A stretch of DNA of 64,000 nt from Clitoria ternatea (lineage: Eukaryota > Streptophyta > Magnoliopsida > Fabales > Fabaceae), in assembly GCA_037962975.1 (NCBI GenBank), contig CM075675.1:3358001-3422000 (forward strand). Reading direction: 5' to 3'. Shown here in pieces: positions 45,421 through 56,617 of the stretch (the first letter of the stretch is position 1; each line of letters begins with the position of its first letter). Below the pieces are notes generated by a model, which worked only from the letters and a program-made list of their open reading frames with translations, was not told the DNA's origin and did no database searches. Position numbers and translations under genes: made by a program.

Positions 45421-48400
45421 ATGCAAGGCCTGTCAGTTCAAGGGAAGCCCAGAGATAACCGCCCTTTTAGGGACGGTGTGGCAGCACCGGTGGTATTATT
45501 TACAGATGGCGATTTTGGCCCAACGATCCCAGAAGGTGACGATGCAGTGGTTATCATCGCTGTCATAGCCAACAAGGATGTCAAAAGAATTCTCGTCGAT
45601 CAGGGAAGTTCTTGCGATGTAATTTTTTATAATTGTTTCAAAAGAATAGGTTTTAATGATGCAGATTTGCAACCATATATGCAAGAGCTCACAACGTTCA
45701 ATGGAGTGAAGCAACCCACCAAAGGGTATCTTGATACCCTTATTTCTTTTGAGGGCGAACCTGGAGCGAGAACAGTGAAGTCCAGAATCCTGGTGATTGA
45801 TGTGGAGTCCCCCTACAATGGGATCATAGGCCGTCCTACCCTGAACGCGATGGAAGCAATCGTGTCTACTCCACATCTCCTTATCAAGTTCATTGACAAG
45901 GACAACTGTGTATCTTCCCTTTGTGGCGATTAAGAGATGGCCAGGTATTGTTACAACCTAAGCCTCAATATGGTTAAGTTGGAAGCATTCAACAAGAAGA
46001 GGAAGCCGAATGATGAAGGAACAGCGGCTGGGTCTGTCAGTTTGATTGATCTGGACCCCAGAGCGGAATTGAAGATTGACCCTCTCAATCCCTCAAAGCC
46101 TACACCAGATGGTGGTTCTAGGGACATCGTCTTAGGGAATTCCCCAGAAAAGGTCACGCACATTAATGATAAGCTAGAGTCGGTCATGGAGCAGCGCCTG
46201 ATAGCTCTCCTACAAGAGTTTAAAGAACTTTTCGCATGGACTGCTGCGAAAATGCCTGGGATAGACCCTGATTTCTGCTGTCACAAGTTGGCTGTATATC
46301 CAGAGACAAGACCGGTTACCCAGAAGAAGAGGAGATTGGGGCAGAAGAAACAGAAAGTAGCGTGTGAGTAAACAGAAGAATTGTTGAAGGCTGGTTTCAT
46401 TAGAGAGATCCGTTATTCGTCTTGGCTCTCCAACGTAGTCATGGTGCAGAAGGCCAACGGCAAGTGGAGGATGTGCACAGATTATATAGATCTTAATCGA
46501 TGTTACCCGAAAGACCCGTATCCACTTCCAAATATCGATCGTATGGTTGATGATTCATCTGGTTATCAGTACCTCAGTTTCATGGATGCTTATTCGGGGT
46601 ATAATCAAATTCCGATGTGGGAGAAGGATCAAGAAAAGACAGCTTTTGTCAATGACCGCGGTGTCTTTTGCTACACCTTCATGCCATTTGGATTGAAGAA
46701 CGCTGACGCTACTTACCAGTGCATGATCAATAAGGTGTTCGAAGGCATGCACACCAAGTTGGTGGAGGTATAGATTGATGATATTATCGCTAAGACTCCC
46801 GCTGGAGGTGATCACGTTGAAGATTTACGCCAAGTATTTACTCGGTTGCGACAATACAACATGAGGTTGAACCCATTAAAGTGCACCTTTGCAGTCCCAG
46901 TTGGGAAGTTTCTGGGTTTCATGTTGACCTAACACGGCATCGAGGCAAACCCTGGTAAATGTCAGGTGATTCTGGATATGCAAAGCCCCAAGAGCTTGAG
47001 GGAGGTACATTCGTTGAATGGAAAGGTGGCCGCTCTGGCTCGGTTCATGCCCAAAATGACGCATAGGTCCCTTCCTTTGCACAAAGCATTGAAGAAGCAC
47101 AAGAAATTTGAATGGGCAGAAGAGTAAGAACAAGCGTTTCAGTAACTCAAGGCCGTGCTGTCAAGTCCACCAATATTGGTAAAGCCAGACCCTAGTGAAA
47201 CCCTCATCCTGTACTTGGCGATTTCTGATGACGCCTTGGGCGTAGCGTTAGTCAAGGAAACTCCAGAAGGACAAATGCCAGTGTACTTCACTAGCAAGAC
47301 ATTCCAGGGAGTAGAGGGCAGATACCAGAAAATAGAAAAGGCCGCTCTTGCAGTTATATGGGATTCACGGCGGTTGAGATCGTATTTTCATACACATCCG
47401 GTTTTGGTAAGAACGGATCTACCACTCTGTTCCGTGCTTAGTAAATCGTACCTCGCTGGAAGGATGATCAAGTGGTCTATCGAACTTTCTAAGTTTGAAA
47501 TTTCTTATGAACTACGAGGAGCCATTAAAGCCCAAGTCCTGGCTGATTTCATTGTAGAAATGACAGGGTCGGATCCAGCCACCCCTCAAGCACATTGGAC
47601 CGTTTATGTTGATGGGTCGTCGAACAATAAAGGTTGTGGAGCTGGTGTTGTTATGGAAAGCGATGACAGTTTGCACTTGGAGATTTCCCTCCAATTCAAT
47701 TTCAAAACTTCCAACAATCAGGCTGAATATGAGGCATGTTTGGCCGGCCTCGGTGCGACAATAGATATCGGTGCAACAGAAGTGACATTGTGTAGTGATT
47801 CATAGCTGGTGATTTCACAAATCCAAGGAGAATATCAGGTCCGCGAGCCCCAACTTCAATTGTATTTGAATTGTGTGAACGAGTTAAAGGGGAGATTCGA
47901 CGTGCTGGAGTTTAAGCATGTGCCAAGAGAAAAGAATACCAGAGCGGACATCTTGTCGAGACTTGCAAGCACAAAATAGCCTGGTAGCACAACGACGGTG
48001 GTTCAGAGCACGATGACTTCACCTAGCATTCCTATGTTCCCTTCTCTTAATTCTATAATGGTTAATTACCCCTACGAGGATTCTTGGGTTATTCCATATA
48101 TCCGTTATCTGGCTGACGGACAGCTTCCCACTGATGAGAAAGAGAGAAGAAGGGTGAAAAGGGAATTGCCATATTTCGCTATGGTTGATGGTGTTTTGTA
48201 TAGAAGAGGATTCTCAGTGCCTTATCTCATATGTTTGAAAGAGAACGAAATACAAAGTGTAATAGAGGAAGTACACGAGGGGCAATGTGGGCACTATGCC
48301 AGGGGAAGAAGCTTAATGAGAAAAGTCCTCAAGGCTGGGTATTGGTGGCCCACAATGAAGCAGGACTCAATTGATTTTTTGAAGAAGTGTGATGCTTGCC

Positions 48401-49320
48401 AGAGGTTTTCTAATCTTCATCACACACCGGCTCAAGAACTCTCTTTATCTGTTGTGCCGTGGCCTTTCTATCAATGGGGCCTCGATATTTTGGGTCCATT
48501 CCCCATTGCTCCAGGAGGCATTAAATATCTGATCGTGGGAGTTGATTACTTCACCAAGTGGATTAAGGCGGAACCGGTAGTGCATATCACATCAGCGCAG
48601 ACGCGACGTTTTGTATATGAAAATATTATAGCTCGATTTGGCGTTCCAGGGCGGATTGTAACTAACAACGGCACCCAGTTCACAGATAGGAAGTTCACAG
48701 ATTTACTTGAAGGACTGGGGATAGTCCAAATCTTTTCATCTGTTGAGCATCCCCAGAAAAACGGCCAAGCGGAAGTAGCTAATAGAGAGGTGCTAAAGGG
48801 GTTGAAGAAGCGCCTTGGTGAAGCTAAGGGAGGATGGACTGATCAGTTATGCCATGTCCTATGGGCGTACCGTACTACGCCGTATTCTTCTACTAATGAA
48901 TCCCCATATCGGTTGACTTACGGGGTTAAAGCGATGATTCTGGTGGAGCTTCAGACCAGATCGACTCGAGTGGAATACTTTTCAGCTGGGGAAAATGACG
49001 CCAATTTGGCATCAGAGCTAGACGTCCTCCATGAGTTAAGGGAAGAAGCTTTTGTTAGAGACCAGGTGATAAAGGTGAAGGTAGCCCTCTGGTACAATAA
49101 GCGTGTACAATACAGAGCTTTTAATACGGGAGATCTTGTTTTGCGCAAGGCGAGTGTAGGAAATAAGTTCGCTCATCAAGGAAAATTGGCGCCAACATGG
49201 GAAGGCTCTTACAAAATTTATGAGGTAACTGGAAAGGGGTCATACCAGCTTGAGGAGCTTGATGGAACACCAATCCATAATAAGTGGAACACCCAGAATT
49301 TACGTATTTATTACAGCTAG
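45421..49320 (+). pseudogene. pol: Tat-lineage pol: protease, RT, RNase H, integrase
   Basis: Domains in order: protease (45421-45933; active-site region LVDQGSSCDVIFY), spacer, reverse transcriptase (46381 on; FIREIRYSSWLSNVV, FMPFGLKNADATYQ), a Ty3 RNase H (about 47155-47560), a second RNase H of the type known in the Tat lineage (47590 on; WTVYVDGSSNNKGCGAG, NNQAEYEACLAGL) and integrase (47998-49320; zinc-binding HEGQCGHY...CDACQRF, core DILGPFP, C-terminal part). In-frame stops break it, including 45931, 46369, 46771, 46930, 47126 and 47803. The stop at 46771 replaces the first residue of the RT [Y]IDD motif. In integrase the second catalytic Asp reads Asn (TNNGTQF). The integrase frame itself is open for 440 codons. 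The copy cannot supply Pol. Confidence 0.9.
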
Positions 49321-50580
49321 TTGGTAAGACGGCATGTACTCTTTTTCCTCACTTGAGTTTTTTCCCATTGGGTTTTCTCAAGAAGGTTTTAATGAGGCAT
49401 GAGCCCAACTATGCTCCCTTTGTAATATACACTCAATTTAATGAGAATACAGTTTATGAATCTATCACTCTTACCTTTTCCTTTCTATGTTGTGATTCGT
49501 AGCCATAGGCCGTTGCGCATAAGGACCCCCAGGACGGATGATCTTAATCACATATTCTGTGAAATGACGATGTAACTCCTTGAGGGTGAAATGGGTTGTA
49601 GGATTAAACCGAACCCCATTTGAAGGCCCAGATTGTAGGATTAAACCGAACTTTGGGTACAGTTAGTAAGTTTGGTTGAACACCGGTGAATGCTTAGATT
49701 GTAGGATTAAACCGAACTCCAAGTATAGTTAGTAGGATCGAACCGAACACTATTTGAAGGCTCAGATTGTAGGATTAAACCAAACTCTGAGTATGGTTAG
49801 TAGGATTGAACCAAAAACCATTTGAAGGCCCAGATTGTAGGATTAAACCGAACTTTGGGTACGGTTAGTAGGATTAAACCGAACTCCGTTTGAAGGCTTG
49901 GATTGTAGGATTAAACCGAACCCCAAGTGTGGTTAGTAGGATCGAACCGAAAACCATTCGAAGACATGGGTTGTAGGATTAAACTGAACCCCATTTGAAG
50001 ACTTGAGTTGAAGGATTAAACCGAACCTCAAGAAATAGGTTATAGGATCTAACCTTTTTCAAGGTTATACCGAACCCCACAGGAAGGCTTGGATTGTAGG
50101 ATTGAACCGAACTCAGAGTACAATCGTCGTCCTTATCTTTGAAGTAATTCCCACAGGACGGATGGTTATTAACACTGCAATATTGCGTTATAGAGAGCGA
50201 GTAGACTTCTTCACCCTTCAAGGAGTTAAAGGTAACATGTCACAACAGATATTGGCTTCCCAAAACACTCATGCTTGGGGACAAAACGCGTATGAACAAT
50301 TCAATGTCGTATTATTTGTTTGTTATGATCTTTGTTACTTTCTTCGGGGTGCACACTACGTTATCAATATTGATACAATTATATAGAGCGGTCTCAAAGT
50401 ACAATGCGAAGATGAAAACATAGCATATATCTACAAGTTATGTGACAATCAAACACTTCTCGCGAATGGTAAAGGCAAAGTGAAGGAAAATTTCATTTAT
50501 TTGAAGGAAAATTTTAAACATGTGAGTTCCTTTGAAGTTGGAGCTGATCCCAGCACACAACTATTAAATAAAAGCACAAA
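49321..50580 (+). other. 3' untranslated region of the pol-bearing element
   Basis: The first 200 bases match the post-gag sequence at 36390 (GGTAAGACGGCATG, AAGAAGGTTTTAATGAGG, TTTAATGAGAATAC). CCAGGACGGATGATCT with GACGATGTAACTCCT occurs at 49528 and a diverged form at 50150. It holds the 68-bp array. No protein is supported. Confidence 0.75.
49631..50110 (+). repeat. 68-bp tandem array in the 3' UTR
   Basis: GATTGTAGGATTAAACCGAA starts copies at 49631, 49697, 49765, 49833, 49901 and about 49969, then shorter, diverged copies to 50110. Within each unit AGGATTAAACCGAAC and AGGATCGAACCGAAC are themselves related, so the unit arose from a shorter repeat. Confidence 0.92.
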
Positions 50581-50581
50581 A

Positions 50582-51740
50582 TTAAGGAACAGGTATCTGA
50601 ATCTTCGTTATAGGCACATCTGTTTCCCCCTCCTTGGTTTCTTCACCTTGAGGCCTCTCAGCTCTGATCTCTTGGCCAACTTGGGCGTCCTCCAGATTAA
50701 CATTTTCAGGTCCCGAAGTGACTGCTAGTGGTTCCATGCTCTGACCTTCTGGAAGAGGAGGCAATTCATAAAGAGAATCCGGAGGATCCACATGCGAGCC
50801 GTCACTTTTCACCACAACAAGTTTCCCTCCGTGGAACTCGTAGAACAGATCCAGCCCGTACAAGTTGAGTTTCACATCAGGATTGTGGTAGAAGACCTAA
50901 CGAAGGGCTAGGCCGAAGGACTCGAAGGCCACCTTCTTGCATATTTCCAAAGCTTTGCCAGCCTTAGCCTTGGAGGCAGCTAGCCTTTTCTGAAGTTTGG
51001 TGACCTCTTCCTCCAACGGCCCAGTGGCCGTATTCCCCTTCTTCAGCTCTTCAATCTGAGCCTGCAACTCCTTCCTGAGGGCCTCCCACTCTCCCAAGTT
51101 TTTGTTGTGACCGGCCTCCGTTGTTAAGAGATCTTCACTCAGTTTAGCGGTCTTCTTCTTTTCAAGCTGGAGTTTTTCCTCCAGGAGGGGAATGGACTTG
51201 TTTTGTTGCTGAAGTTCAGACACCTGCCGCTCCAATGATTTGTTGGTAAAGTAGAGCTGGCTTATTTCTCCGGTCTTCTTCTCTAGCAGCTCCTTAGCAT
51301 TTTTCAGCTCCGATTCAACCCCCCTGGCAGTTTCAGCTTGCTTGGCTGCCCAGGCCTCCTTCACGGTGATGTCGGCCTTAAGTTTTTCAACTTGCTCCAT
51401 ATAATCCGCCTTGTCGCTGAGGGAGTCTAGCAAACCGGAAAGTTCATCTAGTTGCCAACGGCCGACCTTGCATGTGCCTTGAACTTCTGCAGCCTCGAGA
51501 GAAAGGCGGAGGTAGTACCTTGCCTTAGGGAGTGTGGGAGGCATGGACCCCTGGAACCAAAGGTAGGGAGAGAGGAAAAATTCCTTCGGAGGAGAGCTAG
51601 CAGGGGGAGGTAAACTCTTCGACCTCGTCTCTGAGCCAATGTGTGAAGGAGGGGCATAGGAAGAGAGAACGGGTTTCTTCCCCTTGTCTTTCTTCATGCC
51701 AAACTCTTCTAGAGTTTTCTGGCATTTCCTTGGAGAGTCA
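50582..51740 (-). pseudogene. Antisense extra ORF of the Tat-lineage element, truncated
   Basis: On the minus strand one frame reads from the Athila junction to 50582, broken by a single TAG at 50897-50899 (two open parts: 51740-50897 and 50896-50582). The protein has a Pro/Ser-rich start (SYAPPSHIGSETRSKSLPPP), a long coiled coil at about residues 120-260 (ELKNAKELLEKKTGEISQL, LEEKLQLEKKKTAKLSEDL) and an acidic tail. Extra ORFs antisense to pol, near the 3' LTR, are known in plant Tat-lineage elements; their role is unknown. The upstream part is cut off by the Athila insertion and should resume beyond the window. The apparent start codon (51760) belongs to the Athila LTR, not to this gene. 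Confidence 0.75.
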
Positions 51741-53242
51741 TGATAGGCCCGCAAGTGCACGAGGTATCGCGTAATAAAAAGTTATCGTCCCACAGAGATT
51801 GTGCCCAAGTACAAGTTTTCACAGTGGTTCAATTATCTAGAAAATTGTGACATTAGGATTGTAATGTAGAAGATTAAGAAAAGTAAAAGTTAAGAAGAAA
51901 TGCTATCTGAAAGAACTAAATGAATTCTGAGATTGAAATAGAACAAATGATGGTGAAGCTCTTGGGATTTGGTATATGATTATGCTATGTATTTAATTTT
52001 CCTAAGACCTTCCTATTTATTAATTCACGCTCTAAGGTTGGATTTCTGAATTTAATTAAGCCCTCTTCTCAGAGTAACATTAATGTGCCCAAATAATAAA
52101 GAACCGCGTTCGATTTATTATGTGAACTTGTTAAGAACGGTGAAATCCTATTAAACCTCGAATTGTCATACCCACTTTCGTGACCTATGATTCTAAGTTC
52201 AATTTCATGCGTTCAAACAACTAATTAGCCTTTCGATTCTCTTAGAGTTTAATTTCAATTGATCCTATCTCTAGGTATTCAAAAGCATTACGCGTTCATG
52301 GAAATTGAATAGAAGCAATGAATTAATAAACAGAAAAATCCAAAAGAGGTTCAATACATAAGCATTGTCACACCCTAATCCCAAGATAACGTTTAGCTAC
52401 ACATGCTCAATTCACTACAGCCCATTGATGGAATCAAATTCAGAAATTACAGAGAAAGAGAAAACCTAAGAAGAAAGCAAAGAACACAAAGCAAAAGCTC
52501 TCAGTTGTGCTTATGAATCTTTCTGAAATCTGCCCAAGGAAGTTCTTCAACGCCTATGGTCTTGATTTCTTCAATAATCCCCAGTGAAAACTCTCTCTTT
52601 TTCTCTCCAAAAACGACCCAAAAATGTCTGTCTGTTTTGCCTCTCAAAAACTGTCCACTAAAACCCTAGAAACTGTTCCCTAAAATAAGGAAACTGCTGT
52701 GCGTGCAAAAACCCATTGGCAGTGGGAAAAACCCACGGCCAGTGGATCATACTGGAGGTCTAATTTTTACATTTTTGAACATTCAAACAGAGGAACCCAC
52801 GGCCAGTGGGAAAAACCCACGGCCAGTGGGTTTTTCTGGACCCCAAGATATACATTTTCTCTACATGGCAACAAGATCCACTGGCAGTGGGAAAAACCCA
52901 CGGCCAGTGGGTTTCTCTGGACCCCAATTTGTGCAAGTTCTTGTCATAAGGCAGCAGGATCCACTGGTAGTGGGAAAACCCACTGCCAGTGGGTTTCTCT
53001 GGACTTCACTTTGCTGCTTTTTCATAGCTTGAAACCCTTCCATTTATCCAATGCTTTCTCGAATGCTTCGCGTTTGGAATGTATGTACCTGTAAACAAGC
53101 TATTCCTGCAAAAACTTGAAACACCCGAGTAACAAATGCGGAATGAAAGAAAAAATACTTGGAATTAGGGATAAGATAACACAAATGACCTAGAAAAACT
53201 AAATAAAAAGCCACTAAAATCATGCAAACAAAACACCTATCA
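51741..53242 (-). repeat. 3' LTR of the Athila element
   Basis: 1502 bp, ends TGATAGGCCC and CACCTATCA on the plus strand. In element orientation the U3 carries a four-copy 83-bp repeat with palindromes at 53010-52710. Confidence 0.92.
52711..53010. repeat. 83-bp repeat of paired palindromes in U3
   Basis: CCCACxGxCAGTGGG palindromes occur as four closely spaced pairs starting near 52712, 52796, 52878 and 52961. The two members of a pair are joined by AAAAA (GTGGGAAAAACCCAC), and the pair is followed by TTTCTCTGG or TTTTTCTGG. The same array recurs in the other LTR (63630-63893, last pair deleted) and inside the element (56618-56930). Confidence 0.9.
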
Positions 53243-53255
53243 AAACACCCCAAAC
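53243..53255 (-). promoter_or_regulatory. Polypurine tract of the Athila element
   Basis: On the minus strand GTTTGGGGTGTTT lies directly before the 3' LTR start TGATAGGTG. Confidence 0.75.
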
Positions 53256-54706
53256 TAGAATATTGCTTGTCCCCAAGCAATCATCATTGCCACAAATATG
53301 ATCAATAGAGATTTATGAATTCAGAATATCTTGAGGAACCCAATTGGAAAAATTATCAACATATGATTGCAAGATTATCACAAGAGGAAACCACACAATT
53401 ATTCATGCCATGTTCACAAAACTAGGCTATAGACACACATCCTTTCATTTCTCTCTAAGTATTTTAAGCCTGTGTATGATTATCACTCAAATCATAGCAT
53501 TTTAAGACACTACCATAGGCTTGGCAAATGACCTTACTCTCCACAGTTATTTAGAAAACAAGTTATAGTCAAAAGGTCTTTCATTTGGTTGTAATGGGGC
53601 CATGGGTTCGGGGAATGGATATCAAGGAAAAAGGAGATTCAAAGGGCTATCACTCAATGGAACACCGAGAATAGTTAACTTTTGAAAGGCAGACCAGAAA
53701 CTTTTTTTTTTTAAATCTCAAAGGAGTCCTTGTTATTTTCTATTTTAAACTTGACTCCTTTCTTACTTTGCTTTTCATCCTTTTCTTTGTTTTTCCAACA
53801 ATTTTTCTTTAGTTGGAAACACAGATTCATCTTGTTTATTTTTGTTTCCCAACTAAAACCCAGTTGTTTTCTCTTAGCCATTTTCATTCTAGCTGCCATC
53901 CTTGAATTTATGTCATTTTCTCAGTATTTTATCAACCCAATACCAAAGGATTTCAACAATAAACAAACAGTCTAAGCTCAATAAGGGGTAACTAATTGTA
54001 TGTTATAACTTTCAAAATTCAGAGGCTAGAGAACAAAACCTACTGCCTTTTTCATTCCATAACAAGCAATCATCAACCATTTTGAGTCGGTCGCAAGCCA
54101 AGTTCTAGAGCGCTTTAAATATATGACACACTCAAATAGAAGAAAACAGGGTTTTCTAAATATTTATGTTTAAAAACTACCCCATTTTGGCTCAAAAACT
54201 CTCATAATACATGGCAGGTGAAATAGACCCAGTCAGAGAAAACACAGCATCATAAAGCATAGTACCCCCAGACAATCAGTGCCATCATCAACATCAATCA
54301 AAAGTTTTTAATTTTCATTTTTTTTTATTTATTTTTATATATATTTTTTTATTTGGATTCCTCAACAATCAATTTCCTCAATCAAAACTGATACAATTAA
54401 TGGCAACAATAATCACAAGTAAACAAACATTCCTAGATGGGGGTACAGACAGGCACAGTCATGCAAAGCAAATGAAAAACAAACTACAACCTAGCATGTT
54501 CAAATGAAACCAAAAGAAAAATGCAAAGAAATACCAAGGTGATCAAATAAAACCAAAAGAAAAAAAATGCAAAGAAATGTCAAGGTGTAAAGCCTCGGAA
54601 TAAGTTTCCTTGTACCTACTACCCCAAACTTAAAGTGAGCAGTGTCCTCACTGGTCAGTAGAGAGGATACCAAGTACAATGAAACTTATTTTTAGGAACA
54701 AACCCG
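53256..54706 (-). other. Athila non-coding region between second ORF and 3' LTR
   Basis: No protein is supported. A purine tract like that before the LTR (AAGTTTGGGGTAG on the minus strand) also occurs at 54621-54632, just after the second ORF. T-rich and A-rich runs occur at 53700-53830 and 54300-54350. Confidence 0.55.
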
Positions 54707-55939
54707 TCATGGGGAGGGAGGAGGAAAATGGCCTTCCTGGAGGTGCCAGGAGTACATGGCATCCACGCGCTGGGCTATGTTATCGACCCTGCTTCCTTGC
54801 CGGAGTTGCTCAATAGATAAAGACTCAAAACGGGTGTTCATTCCTTGCATCAAGGAATACATCCGTTCCATAGAAAATCCGGAATCGGGAGAGGATCTAG
54901 ACGGGCCAGCTGAGTGGTCATGAGGAAGAGGCATCTCCGTGTCCAAGGGGGTATCTTCTTCTGTACCTGAAAACAAAAAAGAAGTTTTGCCCTCTAGGCT
55001 AGTGAAGCTAGGGTCAGGCAAGGGGTGAGGCACAGAAAATCTGGGAATAACCAAACAGTAAATTCCACGTTCCAATACAAGCATACCCATGTGAACCATC
55101 TCCTCAATATCAACCCGCTTGGGTTGGCAAAGTAAATTATCCTCCTGTAAATCTACCCCAACATACCTAGCAAGAGGATTAATATAACCAGCAATAACAA
55201 TCTTTCCAGTAGTGGCTCTGCCTACCCTGGCAAATTGGCTAAAAAGCCATTTTGTAGAGTAGACCGGGATGTTATTGATCATGGCATACAGAAAATAAAG
55301 TTCAGCGGCCCTAATAGTTCCGGGACTATCATATCGACCAAAAATAGACCGGGCCATGAATCTCTGTAGGTATCTAAAAATAAAGTGATGGATGAGTGAG
55401 GCTTTAGTAGAAGATGGGTCATAATTATCCCTAGATTTAGAGAGGGTAGACCAGAAATATTTTGCCTTAAAATCCCTAGGGATACATGTAGCTTGTATTT
55501 TATCAAGACCATCTCCAGGGATAGAAGGAAAACCATAAATGGTATCTATCTCAGCTAAATCCATCCTATAGTTAGTGTTATTAAGCCTAAAGGTAATTTC
55601 CCAATTCGACTCATTATCACAAGGCTTAATATCAATGGAACTCAGAAACTCTAATGTGGTGCGTTCATAACAGGGCTCATATAATTCAATAAAATCTTCC
55701 CACCCCATATTCTTGCACAATTTAAAGGTGTCATCATATAACCCAAGCTTCAATAAAGATTCCTTGCAAAAGAACCTAGAGGGGATAATTTCCCTAGAGG
55801 TCAAAGAAGATAAGCGCATCTTTTGTTCATCAGAGGTACATTCAATACCATCTATACTAGAATAGTTAGATGACGTACCTTTGTTTTTCCTCTTTTTGCA
55901 AACATTCTTGGTTCGTCTTGAAGACATGGTTTTGGGCAC
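54707..55939 (-). CDS. ATHILA-type second ORF (env-like position)
   Basis: This uninterrupted 410-residue frame starts MPKTMSSRRTKNVCKKRKNK, a basic stretch that could be a nuclear localisation signal. Residues about 55-330 resemble the ATHILA ORF-1 family found in plant retrotransposons (SRFFCKESLLKLGLYD, WEDFIELYEPCYERTTLEFL, YRMDLAEIDTIYGFPSIPGD, ELYFLYAMINNIPVYSTKWL). The C-terminal 80 residues are Pro/Ser-rich then amphipathic. No signal peptide or membrane segment is evident, so although it sits where some Athila elements have an env-like gene, an envelope role is not supported. A splice acceptor (TTGTGCAG, exon start 55960) lies 21 bases before the ATG. Its intactness contrasts with the broken gag-pol. 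Confidence 0.7.
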   Translation of the reverse strand: MPKTMSSRRTKNVCKKRKNKGTSSNYSSIDGIECTSDEQKMRLSSLTSREIIPSRFFCKESLLKLGLYDDTFKLCKNMGWEDFIELYEPCYERTTLEFLSSIDIKPCDNESNWEITFRLNNTNYRMDLAEIDTIYGFPSIPGDGLDKIQATCIPRDFKAKYFWSTLSKSRDNYDPSSTKASLIHHFIFRYLQRFMARSIFGRYDSPGTIRAAELYFLYAMINNIPVYSTKWLFSQFARVGRATTGKIVIAGYINPLARYVGVDLQEDNLLCQPKRVDIEEMVHMGMLVLERGIYCLVIPRFSVPHPLPDPSFTSLEGKTSFLFSGTEEDTPLDTEMPLPHDHSAGPSRSSPDSGFSMERMYSLMQGMNTRFESLSIEQLRQGSRVDNIAQRVDAMYSWHLQEGHFPPPSP

Positions 55940-55959
55940 CTAAAATTCCAATTCAAATG

Positions 55960-56505
55960 TCTGCACAATAGATATCAATATAATCAACAACATGATATTG
56001 GCAGGATGGGTAAGCATAGGGAAAACCCAAAAGGATCAAAATGTATATAAGGAAGAACAAAAGATTGGTTTGGGCAATTTGTCAAACACTTGGTGGGCAT
56101 AAAACATGAACTAAGTAATCCAAGAACTATGCATCACAAGTCTCCCAATTTCATCTTTCACACCTTTCTCATGAATTGTAATGCCATAAATGTTCAATAT
56201 GCATCATGGATTCTCAAACAAGAGGCAAATTCACAAGTTAGGTTTCTATAAATAAAGATGAATCATGATGAACACAAGAAACCCAATCAAAAGTTTAATA
56301 GACAACCACATGAGAATTGCTATCAAATAATAACATAGAACATATATAACACTCTTTCTTAATCAAGTACACCAAAAACCAACCAAGAAAGCAAAGGTAA
56401 AAGAAACCCCAAACTAGCACGAAGGAACCCCAAAATGATGAATGGAGGAGGAACTTATGTTGATGAAGAGTGGGTGAACGAGGGCTGTAGTAGAAAGCAA
56501 GTACC
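55960..56505 (-). other. Predicted intron upstream of the ATHILA-type ORF
   Basis: On the minus strand AAGAAG/GTACTTGC at 56505/56504 is a plausible donor and TATTGTGCAG at 55961 a plausible acceptor. Splicing would place the ORF close to a 5' end near 56565. Alternatively, the acceptor pairs with a donor in the main leader. Confidence 0.4.
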
Positions 56506-56588
56506 TTCTTGAAGAATTTGAGTTTGAGGTGTGAAGAGAATGCAAAACAATGAGAGGGATGTAATGCCTATGGGCTGTGCGTGAAACA

Positions 56589-56597
56589 ATATATAAG
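56589..56597 (-). promoter_or_regulatory. TATA-like box before the ATHILA-type ORF
   Basis: The minus strand reads CTTATATATTG here, directly downstream of the internal palindrome array and upstream of the predicted intron. CACGCACAGC follows, as it does after the array in the LTR. Confidence 0.45.
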
Positions 56598-56617
56598 AGC
56601 AAGGAAGTGGGGGCAAA

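Larger units (their letters stand above)
44878..51740 (+). mobile_element. Decayed pol-bearing Tat-lineage element, left part
   Basis: A truncated LTR (44878-45420) is joined directly to pol; gag and the last part of the LTR are missing. Pol runs protease, RT, RNase H, integrase (Ty3-gypsy order) to 49320, followed by a 3' untranslated region with a 68-bp array and an antisense extra ORF. The Athila element at 51741 interrupts it, and its 3' LTR should lie beyond the window. It is related to the element at 34075 by its LTR and post-coding region. Confidence 0.85.

Noticed and set aside
52699..53094. Open frames full of GSGKNPRPVGF or WEKPTASG repeats (also at 63473-63996 and 56414-56957)
   Set aside because: They translate the palindromic LTR array in different frames and have no conserved protein signal.
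54707..55939. Reading the ATHILA-type ORF as a viral envelope protein
   Set aside because: No signal peptide, membrane anchor or envelope-like Cys pattern is visible; only its position suggests env.
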